Of a DNA stretch of 18,497 nucleotides, positions 8,221 to 14,349 are shown piece by piece. The number at the start of each line of letters is the position of its first letter. Position 1 is the stretch's first letter. Under the pieces are notes generated by a model. It made no database searches, had not been told where the DNA came from, and saw only the letters and a program-made list of their open reading frames with translations. The stretch is taken from NCBI GenBank assembly GCA_028527945.1, contig JAQQAK010000063.1, positions 1 through 18,497 on the forward strand, in the 5' to 3' direction. The position numbers and the translations under genes were made by a program. Origin of the DNA: Spirochaetaceae bacterium (GTDB lineage: Bacteria; Spirochaetota; Spirochaetia; UBA9216).

Positions 8221-8240
8221 TCCAATCCGAACGGACAGGA
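8221..8240 (+). promoter_or_regulatory. Palindromic operator candidate, copy 1
   Basis: TCCAATCCGAACGGACAGGA is an imperfect palindrome: TCCAATCCG, an AA centre, then CGGACAGGA, where the perfect complement would be CGGATTGGA. It lies between the divergent AraC-type regulator and the Lcl_C gene, about 55 bases upstream of the latter's start. The same 20-mer with one change (and better symmetry) occurs at 12513-12532. It is a good candidate binding site for the neighbouring regulator. Confidence 0.65.
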
Positions 8241-8283
8241 GTATTTGAATAAAAAAATAATACATAATTTAAGTCAAATTTAC

Positions 8284-8290
8284 AGGAGGA
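8284..8290 (+). promoter_or_regulatory. Shine-Dalgarno deciding the permuted Lcl_C gene start
   Basis: AGGAGGA lies five bases before the ATG at 8296. A longer reading from a TTG at 8245 would cover this site and put non-signal residues before the signal peptide, so it is rejected. The site is conserved in the second module copy. Confidence 0.9.
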
Positions 8291-8295
8291 ATAAA

Positions 8296-9621
8296 ATGAA
8301 AAACAGATTACGAATCAGCTTGATGTTTCTATTAGTGATTTTTGTCGTTTTTTCTGCGACTGCGCAGGATAGGCAAGGGAATAATCGGATTAATTCCGGC
8401 GGTGTATCCTTACTGGATGTTCACGGAGCCGGCGCTCAGCGAAGCGATCCAAAGGAAGGTGATCCTGGAGATTATCCTGAGGGTCATGGACCTCAGGGCG
8501 ATGTTATCCGTATATTCAACTATATTCGTCCCGTGCGACTAAGCTCTTCTGTTTCAGAGGACTATCCGATCGTAGACACTAATCAGACCACACGCTATGG
8601 AAATAAAAAGGCAATAAGCAGCAAGAGGCTCTTCAAGGGACAGGATGCTGATTATGAAGACCTTACACCAACCTATAAAGATAATGGCGACGGAACAATT
8701 AGCGATCTGAATACAGGACTAATGTGGCAGCAGGATCCAGGTGATAAAATGACATGGACGGAAGCGGAAAAAGCCCTAAAATCCTTTAAATTGGGAGGAC
8801 ACAGTGATTGGAGACTTCCAAGTATCAAAGAACTGTATTCACTGATCCTTTTCAGCGGAAAAGATGTCAGTATCGATATGAACAAAACAAGCTATACTGA
8901 AAATCCTTTTATAGACCGAGATTATTTCCATTTTGAATACGGTGATGGGTCAAATAGTGAACGAATCATAGATTCTCAGTATATGAGTTCAACAAAATAT
9001 GTTTCTACAACCATGAATGGGGATGAAACAGTTTTCGGTGTTAATTTTGCAGACGGCCGAATCAAAGGCTATCCTATAACTGATCCCAGATCAGGTGATG
9101 AAAAAAAGTTTTTCGTTATTTTTGTACGAGGCAATGAAAATTACGGTATCAATCGCTTCAAAGAAAATGGTGACGGAACCGTTACTGATCTGGCAACGGG
9201 TTTAATGTGGCTGAAGAAGGATTCAGGAAAGGGGATGAACTGGAAAGAAGCTCTTGAATGGGCAGAAAATCTTGATACAGCAGGCTACAGCGACTGGCGA
9301 CTTCCCAATGCCAAGGAACTGCAGAGCATTCTGGATTACAGCCGCTCTCCCGACACCAGTTCTTCGGCAGCAATTGATCCCATTTTCGACTGTAGCACAA
9401 TTTCCAATGAAGGAAATAAAAATGATTATCCCTTTTATTGGACTTCTACAACCCATGCTGATTCCAGCGGGAATGGTAAGAACGCCGCCTATCTGGCTTT
9501 CGGCCGAGCATTGGGATTTATGAGTTTCGGCGGAGATCAGGATGGCGGCTCCCAAGGAGGGAGAGGACGAGGCGATGAAGGAAACAGGAAAAATCCTCCA
9601 TTCCCTCCTCCAAGAAGATAA
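8296..9621 (+). CDS. Secreted Lcl_C/DUF1566 protein with circularly permuted order
   Basis: The 441-residue product has a signal peptide at residues 1-24 (MKNRLRISLMFLLVIF..ATAQ). Two Lcl_C (DUF1566, C-type-lectin-like) units follow, recognised by DNGDGTISDLNTGLMW (129-144) with SDWRLPSIKELYSL, and by ENGDGTVTDLATGLMW (290-305) with YSDWRLPNAKELQSI. In the paralogue at 10019-11341 the protein ends with DVHGAG.QRSDPK and PQGDVIR..NYVRLVR. Here those motifs are at residues 41-53 and 66-81, right after the signal peptide, and the C-terminus is instead a Gly/Arg/Pro-rich tail ending FPPPRR. The order of everything else is kept, so this is a circular permutation. The role is unknown; Lcl_C domains are extracytoplasmic and often thought to bind ligands. 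It is divergent from a membrane AraC regulator and is probably controlled by it. Confidence 0.9.
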   Translation: MKNRLRISLMFLLVIFVVFSATAQDRQGNNRINSGGVSLLDVHGAGAQRSDPKEGDPGDYPEGHGPQGDVIRIFNYIRPVRLSSSVSEDYPIVDTNQTTRYGNKKAISSKRLFKGQDADYEDLTPTYKDNGDGTISDLNTGLMWQQDPGDKMTWTEAEKALKSFKLGGHSDWRLPSIKELYSLILFSGKDVSIDMNKTSYTENPFIDRDYFHFEYGDGSNSERIIDSQYMSSTKYVSTTMNGDETVFGVNFADGRIKGYPITDPRSGDEKKFFVIFVRGNENYGINRFKENGDGTVTDLATGLMWLKKDSGKGMNWKEALEWAENLDTAGYSDWRLPNAKELQSILDYSRSPDTSSSAAIDPIFDCSTISNEGNKNDYPFYWTSTTHADSSGNGKNAAYLAFGRALGFMSFGGDQDGGSQGGRGRGDEGNRKNPPFPPPRR

Positions 9622-9645
9622 CCTCACAGTATCTATAATTTATTC

Positions 9646-9678
9646 GGGCTTCCTGTGCATGAACGCAAACAGGAGCCC
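9646..9678 (+). terminator. Hairpin after the permuted Lcl_C gene
   Basis: GGGCTTCCTGT and ACAGGAGCCC pair with one bulged base around a 12-base loop, 25 bases after the stop of the upstream gene. No T-run follows, so it may be a rho-assisted or weak terminator. Confidence 0.35.
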
Positions 9679-9682
9679 ATAA

Positions 9683-9985
9683 TCAGAAGATAAAAAAGAG
9701 TATACACAAAGATTTTTGTATAGTAAAAAATAACCGTTGCTGTAATTTGACAAGGGGAGATCTTAGTACCTCCGGGAGCTCCCCCACTACTCTGGCCACG
9801 GCCAATATGCAAACAATACGAGAAACGACGGCTGGTAGTTCTTTCGCCCACAAAAATTGTACGACGATATATACAATGACCTTCTTTGACTTAGAAAACG
9901 CATGTCCTAAAAATATAAAAGCCCCGCCTACAAGAGGAAGGGCACTACAAAGAGTCTTTAATCTAGCAGAGAGGCAAAAGCCTCC
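9683..9985 (-). pseudogene. Possible relic of a small membrane protein gene
   Basis: On the minus strand, 100 codons are open between a TAG at 9986-9988 and a TGA at 9683-9685. The translation looks protein-like and hydrophobic, with segments such as ALPLVGGAFIFLGHAF, KVIVYIVVQFLW and VSRIVCILAVARVVGELPEV. There is no ATG and no ribosome binding site. It could be the remains of a membrane protein gene broken by the rearrangement that created the flanking inverted modules, or a chance open frame. I do not recognise the family. Confidence 0.25.
9921..9943 (-). terminator. Candidate terminator of the Lcl_C/arylsulfotransferase-like operon
   Basis: On the minus strand GCCCTTCC and GGCGGGGC form an interrupted stem, followed by TTTTATATTTTT. 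It lies about 75 bases after the stop of the second Lcl_C gene. The stem has mismatches and it sits inside the possible membrane-protein relic, so confidence is limited. Confidence 0.4.
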
Positions 9986-10018
9986 CTATTTCATGTAAAA
10001 CACCTTGTGTTATGACTT

Positions 10019-11341
10019 TTAGTCCGCATCTCTAACAAGCCGGACATAATTGTTCATTCGTATAACATCTCCCTGAGGCGCACTGGAATTATAGTAACCG
10101 TTGGTCAGGTAGGTATATTCCGAGAAATCAGTGTATTTGGGATCACTTCTCTGGCACCCAGCCCCGTGTACATCGTAATACCCCAGAGAGGAAGAATATC
10201 CCAGAGCTCTACCAAAGCAGATGTAGTTGGCAGTAGAACCTGTTCCACCAGAGGAGATATGGGTTGTTCCTGTCCAGTACCATGGATAATCGCTTTCATT
10301 TTCTTCATTAGTAATTTCCGTACAATTGAAATAGTCAGTATCGATGGCGGGTTTTCCATCGTAAGAGGGGGCATGGCTGTAATCTACGATGCTCTGAAGC
10401 TCTTTTGCATTAGGCAATCGCCAATCACTATATCCATTGTAAGATGCGGTGTTTTTTGTTTCAGCCCAAGCCAGTGCTTCCTTCCAATTCATACCGCTAC
10501 CGCTATCGTCCTGGCTCCACATGAGCCCTGTGGCAGAATCTGTCACTGTGCCGTCGCCGTTATTGGTAAAATTGTTGGTTCCATATTTCGTATTTCCTCT
10601 TACTAATTGTACAAAGAAAGTTTTATCTTCTCCTCCCAGCATACCTTCATACCCTTTTATACGGCCGTCAGCAAAGTTAACCCCAAAATAAATGGTATAC
10701 CCCATATCACCGGGATCCTGAACATATATTGTGGCTGATAAATATTGAGAATCAATAAGACGTTCACCGGCATCCAGTTCACCATAATCGAAGTTAAAGT
10801 AATCTGTATCGATAAAAGGAATCAGCCCGTCTGTGCTTGTACCTGAATAATTACTAATATCTTCTCCGGAGAAATCGATGAGTGAATACAATTCTTTCAC
10901 CGTAGGAAGACGCCAGTCGCTAAACCCTGCATATTCCTGGTTGTTCATATCATCCACATAATCCAGAGCATCGTCGTAGGATAACTTATCAGAAGCCAAC
11001 GGAGCAGACAAATCGCTGTTTGGACCTCTCATCCAGTGAAGTCCGGTATTTTCGTCATAAACGGTGTAATTATTATTTTCCAGGGAAAAGCTGAACCCCT
11101 TTCCTGAATACCCGGCATCCTGACCGTAAAAATCTTCTCCAGATGAAGGAGCTTCACTCATTTCTGAGGTATCATTGAAATAAGTTGTTTGACCTGTATC
11201 AATGACTTGATAGTCTATTCCTGAAAAATCTTCTGTGGGATCTTCCACTGTATCTGTTTCTGAATCTGAACTTCTATTATCAAGATGGCATCCTGTCAGG
11301 ATCAGCGCTAAAATCAGTAAAATGCTTATAAAATGTTTCAT
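10019..11341 (-). CDS. Lcl_C/DUF1566 lipoprotein, standard order
   Basis: The 440-residue product has a lipoprotein signal with lipobox LTGC and Cys18. An acidic linker (residues 20-45) is followed by two Lcl_C units. The first is marked by YDENTGLHWMRG with FSDWRLPTVKELYSL; the second by NNGDGTVTDSATGLMW (260-275) with YSDWRLPNAKELQSI. The closing segment has DVHGAGCQRSDPK (390-402) and PQGDVIRMNNYVRLVR (422-437), the normal place for these motifs in the family. It is paralogous over its whole length to the permuted protein at 8296-9621. It is the second gene of an operon with the arylsulfotransferase-like lipoprotein: the stop of that gene overlaps this gene's Shine-Dalgarno (AAGGAGT) and only 11 bases separate the two. 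It probably sits on the periplasmic or outer face of the envelope and acts with its operon partner. Ligand unknown. Confidence 0.9.
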   Translation of the reverse strand: MKHFISILLILALILTGCHLDNRSSDSETDTVEDPTEDFSGIDYQVIDTGQTTYFNDTSEMSEAPSSGEDFYGQDAGYSGKGFSFSLENNNYTVYDENTGLHWMRGPNSDLSAPLASDKLSYDDALDYVDDMNNQEYAGFSDWRLPTVKELYSLIDFSGEDISNYSGTSTDGLIPFIDTDYFNFDYGELDAGERLIDSQYLSATIYVQDPGDMGYTIYFGVNFADGRIKGYEGMLGGEDKTFFVQLVRGNTKYGTNNFTNNGDGTVTDSATGLMWSQDDSGSGMNWKEALAWAETKNTASYNGYSDWRLPNAKELQSIVDYSHAPSYDGKPAIDTDYFNCTEITNEENESDYPWYWTGTTHISSGGTGSTANYICFGRALGYSSSLGYYDVHGAGCQRSDPKYTDFSEYTYLTNGYYNSSAPQGDVIRMNNYVRLVRDAD

Positions 11342-11352
11342 TAAAAAACTCC

Positions 11353-12387
11353 TTAATAGGTTGTGTATTTTCGGGCTTTAAAAACACTATAAATAGTGTG
11401 GGTTCCTTGTGTCACTTCGTAGGGGCTTGTGTAATCCCAGACTTCTTCGCCGTCCTCTGTGACCTCCAGTATTCTTCCCTCTGTTCCGCTGCAAATTAGG
11501 GTGTTCCCCGAATCAAGTCTCTGGGTTCCCGATATATGGCTTGAGAAGAAATCATTTGAATATTCCCAGGCAATGTTGTCGGTTTCAATTTCAATTTCCA
11601 GAACCTCTGAATAGTCTGACAGGCGATTGTTGAAAACCAGAATATTACCGGAGTCAAGAAAAGTCGCATCATGCTGCCCAGAGAGCTCTCCCCCGGCAGT
11701 TAACTGGTATTCTATGCTCTTTGTATCTTCATCAATAATGTACAGAGTATCTTTTTGCCGAGAACTGAGAAGAATTTTCCCTTCATTATAATCCACCGAA
11801 TTAAAATGGATGTAATCGGAATCATCACTGGTTTCTGGATAAATCTGTCCATCGTCCATGGCGTTCCACTCCCAATCAATGGAATTATCCGTTTTGTCAA
11901 TAATCAGAACTCTTTCATTCCAGTACTCTTCTTCCTCATAGGTTCTCAGCTCCCAACAGAGGGCAATAACCGTTTGACTGTCAATTTGTTTTAAGTCATG
12001 GTGAAAGGTTCCTTCATCAGAGTCCATAGTGATAGACCAGAGAACAGCACTGTCGTAATCAAGCTCTTCCAGAATTCCGCTTACAGAACCACCGGATGAA
12101 AAAGTTCCGTTTTGAGCTGTTGTTGTAATTCCAGCCCTAATCAGGGTTAAATCTTCTGTCAAATAACATGAACTGGCTGTGTTATAAGATGAGGTCCATG
12201 TTTTTACCGCATCTTCATCAGTATCGACAAGATATACTGTGTCATCTCCCATAACTGAGAAGAGAACGTATCCTTCAGAAAGCTCTGCCTCTTCCAGGGT
12301 ATTTTCCTGCTCTTCTACAAATCTGTTACAAGATACAGTCGTGATGGTTATGCTCACAGCAATGAATAAAAATAAATATATTTTCAT
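11353..12387 (-). CDS. Arylsulfotransferase (ASST)-like propeller lipoprotein
   Basis: The 344-residue product has a lipoprotein signal ending TTVSC (Cys20). The body looks like an ASST-type six-blade propeller: repeated blades with DTVYLVDTDEDAVKTW, DTLYIIDEDTKSIEY and GRILEVTEDGEEVWDY. It has the His-containing strands expected of this family: FHHDLKQ (His129/130), HFNSV (His194), GQHDA (His239) and SHISG (His284), plus a late His330. Known ASST enzymes move sulfate between phenolic donors and acceptors in the periplasm using a His nucleophile. Which His would serve here was not established, and the protein is shorter than the typical ~570-600 residue ASST, nearer the Arylsulfotran_2 type. 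It could be a binding protein of the same fold. It is the first gene of the operon with the Lcl_C lipoprotein; the start has AGGACT about 9 bases upstream. Confidence 0.75.
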   Translation of the reverse strand: MKIYLFLFIAVSITITTVSCNRFVEEQENTLEEAELSEGYVLFSVMGDDTVYLVDTDEDAVKTWTSSYNTASSCYLTEDLTLIRAGITTTAQNGTFSSGGSVSGILEELDYDSAVLWSITMDSDEGTFHHDLKQIDSQTVIALCWELRTYEEEEYWNERVLIIDKTDNSIDWEWNAMDDGQIYPETSDDSDYIHFNSVDYNEGKILLSSRQKDTLYIIDEDTKSIEYQLTAGGELSGQHDATFLDSGNILVFNNRLSDYSEVLEIEIETDNIAWEYSNDFFSSHISGTQRLDSGNTLICSGTEGRILEVTEDGEEVWDYTSPYEVTQGTHTIYSVFKARKYTTY

Positions 12388-12400
12388 GATGTGAGTCCTT

Positions 12401-12457
12401 TTATACTTGTATTTGTTTCAATAGAAACTTTAAGCTAATTCGTAATCTGTTTTTCAT
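12401..12457 (-). pseudogene. 18-codon relic of an Lcl_C signal peptide / upstream ORF
   Basis: With GGAGGAA at 12462-12468 and ATG at 12457, the frame reads MKNRLRISLKFLLKQIQV and then TAA. The permuted Lcl_C protein begins MKNRLRISLMFLL. The match covers the Shine-Dalgarno, start and first 13 codons with one residue change, then stops abruptly. This is the truncated head of a second Lcl_C gene copy. It still has a good ribosome binding site and lies 13 bases upstream of the arylsulfotransferase-like start at 12387. It may be translated as a leader peptide affecting that gene. Confidence 0.85.
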
Positions 12458-12598
12458 TTCATTCCTCCTGATAATTTCTCTTAAATTATGGATTATTTTT
12501 TTATTCAAATACTCCTATCCGTTCGGATTGGAGAAAATAGTCGAATCATTTCTGATGATTAAGGTGAAATTTGAAGATGAAAATGAAATGTACTCTTT
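12419..12598 (-). repeat. Duplicated promoter/leader module, copy 2 (inverted)
   Basis: This is the inverted copy of 8156-8334, running on the minus strand toward the arylsulfotransferase-like/Lcl_C operon. It holds the operator-like palindrome (12513-12532), the conserved A-rich stretch, Shine-Dalgarno and truncated signal-peptide codons. Similarity ends near 12598, where copy 1 continues into the AraC regulator's start region; here no regulator follows. Confidence 0.95.
12513..12532 (-). promoter_or_regulatory. Palindromic operator candidate, copy 2
   Basis: On the minus strand this reads TCCAATCCGAACGGATAGGA, one base different from 8221-8240. Symmetry is better than in copy 1, with 8 of 9 arm positions complementary. 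It lies about 125 bases upstream of the arylsulfotransferase-like gene and 56 upstream of the relic start. Confidence 0.65.
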
Positions 12599-12790
12599 AA
12601 AAAAACTCGACGCCCCATACAGACTCCAGCGGCAATTTTAAAACGCTGCTATTAAGCCTTAGACATAGCCTTAGGCCAGCAATAGACGTAATTAGTTTAG
12701 ACATAGAGCATGGACAAATATATTCTTAGACCTTCCCAGATTAGGTATTTTTATAAGAAGAGAGTGAATAATTTTTTTTAAATATAGAAA
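12599..12790. other. AT-rich intergenic region, no gene seen
   Basis: Between the module copy and the terminator of the reductase operon there is no credible coding frame. The 10-mer TTAGACATAG occurs at 12659-12668 and again at 12697-12706. A weak CAGCG/CGCTG stem lies at 12627-12648. Confidence 0.5.
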
Positions 12791-12835
12791 ACAATCTCTA
12801 TAGAGCCTCTATAAACTACGGTTAATAGAGATTGT
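12791..12835 (-). terminator. Terminator of the flavin reductase operon
   Basis: ACAATCTCTAT (12791-12801) and its perfect complement ATAGAGATTGT (12825-12835) enclose a 23-base loop. It lies just after the stop of the last operon gene (12844) in the minus direction and is followed there by TTTTCTATATTT. A smaller nested TAGAG-C-CTCTA pairing is an alternative fold. Confidence 0.75.
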
Positions 12836-12843
12836 CCTATCTT

Positions 12844-14280
12844 TTAAATCTTCAATGTCGCTACAGCATTTTCTCCTGCTATACGACCAGAATTAAGCGC
12901 GAAACCAAAACCGTGACCACTCATTGTTACATTATAGACATCAGCATCAACACCGCCAAAATCAACTCCCGCGACATAGAGATTTTTGACAGGTTCGAGA
13001 TTTTCGTTGAGAGCTCTAAAATTATCATCAACCCTTATTCCACCATGTGTAATAAGCATATCAACGCCAGCTTTTATCGCGTAATACGGAGGATTATTCA
13101 GTTTTTTCAGGTTCTTTATATTTTTTGCATATTTTGCGTCCCGTCCAGAATCACAAAATTTATTATATTCTTCAATTGAAGAAGTGAGACTCTCTAACGG
13201 ACAACCTATAAAAGCTGCGAGATCTTCAAGATTATCTGATTTAATCAGATATCCATTATCAATGGCCTTTAAAATAGTATCATCAAGCTTCTGCTCAGAA
13301 TCAGGTGGAAAATGAATCAGTTCTACAATATCCCGCCCCTCTTCAAGTGTGAAGTTTTTTATCCTTTCATCAAAAACAACCCACATTTGAGCCTTGGGCT
13401 GTCTTAGACAAGCGTTAGCGGCTAGTGAAAAATTATAAACAATTCCTTCGTTAGCAAATCTTTTACCTTTTCTATTAATCCAAACATTCCATGGTTTTCC
13501 AAGCAAAAGATTAAGCGGAGCATAACCTCTAATCTTTGGAGCAGCCATTTCCATTGCAAAATTACCCTCAATAGCTGCTCCAGCTTCAACAGCCATTTTC
13601 AAGCCTTCTCCATTATGACGCATCCCTGGTCCTGGAGTAACCTCATCTGGTTTATACTTGGGATAAAATTTACTTATCATATCCTGATTACCAGCAAAAC
13701 CTCCGGTACAAAGAATTACTCGGGAAGCTTCAACTTGAACATCTTCCCCATCTCTATTTTTTGCCAATACACCTGCTACAATACCATCAGGAGACAAAAT
13801 CAGAGAGGAGCCTGTACATCCTGTTTGAATTTCAACATTTTTGTCTTTACAATAATCGTGAAGTATTTTTATAACAGTCTTTCCTACATTAAGATCCTTT
13901 TCTGTAATATGGAAGACTTCAGGATTCTGACCAGGCAAATGGTGTACTACATCAGTAAAATCGACTCCCATATCATGAAGCCAATCAATTGTATCACCGC
14001 TTTTTTCAATTAAAGTCCTCACAAGATCAGGATCTATCTTCCAGTGTGAATATTCCATACAGGCTGAAAATACTTCATCTTTATCAGTGTTCACAAGTTT
14101 CCTTTTCTGAAGAAAACTGCCTACCGCAAAAATTCCGCGAGGGAATAAACCATTTCCACCAACACTTGCATTCTTCTCTAAAACAATAACACTTGCCCCG
14201 GACTCAGACGCTGAGGCAGCTGCCGCCATACCTGACGCGCCACCACCGACTACGACAATATCACATTTTAATTGAATCAT
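12844..14280 (-). CDS. FAD-dependent reductase, FAD_binding_2 family
   Basis: The product is 478 residues from the ATG at 14280 (MIQLKCD), which has GGGAGA six bases upstream; a longer reading from 14313 lacks such a site. An N-terminal Rossmann motif VVVGGGASGMAAA (GGGASG at 12-17) with the acidic residue in VIVLEK binds the FAD ADP moiety. Other family marks are GGNGLFPRG, ILCTGGFAGN, NGEGLKMAVEAGA, GGIRVDDNFRAL and a C-terminal SGHGFGFALNSGRIAGENA. The layout is that of soluble fumarate reductase / flavocytochrome c-like and 3-ketosteroid dehydrogenase-like flavoproteins. There is no heme motif, no FMN-binding domain and no signal peptide, so it is likely cytoplasmic and needs an external electron donor. 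It is the last gene of the operon, 69 bases after apbE. Substrate unknown; an unsaturated carboxylate is the general expectation. Confidence 0.85.
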   Translation of the reverse strand: MIQLKCDIVVVGGGASGMAAAASASESGASVIVLEKNASVGGNGLFPRGIFAVGSFLQKRKLVNTDKDEVFSACMEYSHWKIDPDLVRTLIEKSGDTIDWLHDMGVDFTDVVHHLPGQNPEVFHITEKDLNVGKTVIKILHDYCKDKNVEIQTGCTGSSLILSPDGIVAGVLAKNRDGEDVQVEASRVILCTGGFAGNQDMISKFYPKYKPDEVTPGPGMRHNGEGLKMAVEAGAAIEGNFAMEMAAPKIRGYAPLNLLLGKPWNVWINRKGKRFANEGIVYNFSLAANACLRQPKAQMWVVFDERIKNFTLEEGRDIVELIHFPPDSEQKLDDTILKAIDNGYLIKSDNLEDLAAFIGCPLESLTSSIEEYNKFCDSGRDAKYAKNIKNLKKLNNPPYYAIKAGVDMLITHGGIRVDDNFRALNENLEPVKNLYVAGVDFGGVDADVYNVTMSGHGFGFALNSGRIAGENAVATLKI

Positions 14281-14286
14281 AAGATT

Positions 14287-14292
14287 TCTCCC
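14287..14292 (-). promoter_or_regulatory. Shine-Dalgarno deciding the FAD reductase start
   Basis: GGGAGA on the minus strand lies six bases before the ATG at 14280. In the 14281-14349 spacer the 11-mer AATATATTATA occurs twice, 25 bases apart; an internal promoter is possible but not clear. Confidence 0.7.
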
Positions 14293-14349
14293 TATAATAT
14301 ATTTGCAGAACACTCGTATAATATATTACTAAAATCAAAAACGAAGTAT

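Larger units (their letters stand above)
8156..8334 (+). repeat. Duplicated promoter/leader module, copy 1
   Basis: The region from about 8156 through the eleventh or twelfth codon of the Lcl_C gene is repeated in inverted orientation at 12598-12419. By hand alignment, 8219-8334 matches 12534-12419 at 104 of 116 positions without gaps. The outer 63 bases match less well and need one gap. The module contains the 20-bp palindrome, an A-rich stretch, the Shine-Dalgarno and the start of the signal peptide. It marks duplication of the 5' region of this gene. Confidence 0.95.
9622..10018. other. Intergenic region between the convergent Lcl_C genes
   Basis: The region lies between the stops of two convergent genes. 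It holds several hairpins: 9646-9678, a perfect palindrome TGGCC-AC-GGCCA at 9793-9804, 9921-9943, GAGGC-AAAA-GCCTC at 9971-9984 and AACAC-CTT-GTGTT at 9999-10011. On the minus strand a protein-like frame (9985-9683) lacks a start codon. The base composition is more GC-rich than its flanks around 9745-9810. Confidence 0.5.

Noticed and set aside
8245..8295. TTG start of the permuted Lcl_C gene at 8245
   Set aside because: It would place 17 non-signal residues before a normal signal peptide and cover the AGGAGGA that serves the ATG at 8296.
9747..9998. 83-codon plus-strand frame in the gap between Lcl_C genes
   Set aside because: The composition is not protein-like, there is no motif and no upstream promoter or clear ribosome binding site, and it is antisense to the more protein-like minus-strand frame.
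10166..10606. 146-codon plus-strand frame inside the second Lcl_C gene
   Set aside because: It is antisense to a well-supported coding region with family motifs.
8156..12598. Composite transposon bounded by the inverted modules
   Set aside because: The repeats contain promoter and signal-peptide sequence, no transposase gene lies in or between them, and no target-site duplication was seen.
13615..14013. 132-codon plus-strand frame inside the FAD reductase gene
   Set aside because: It is antisense to a clear flavoprotein gene and has no recognisable domain.
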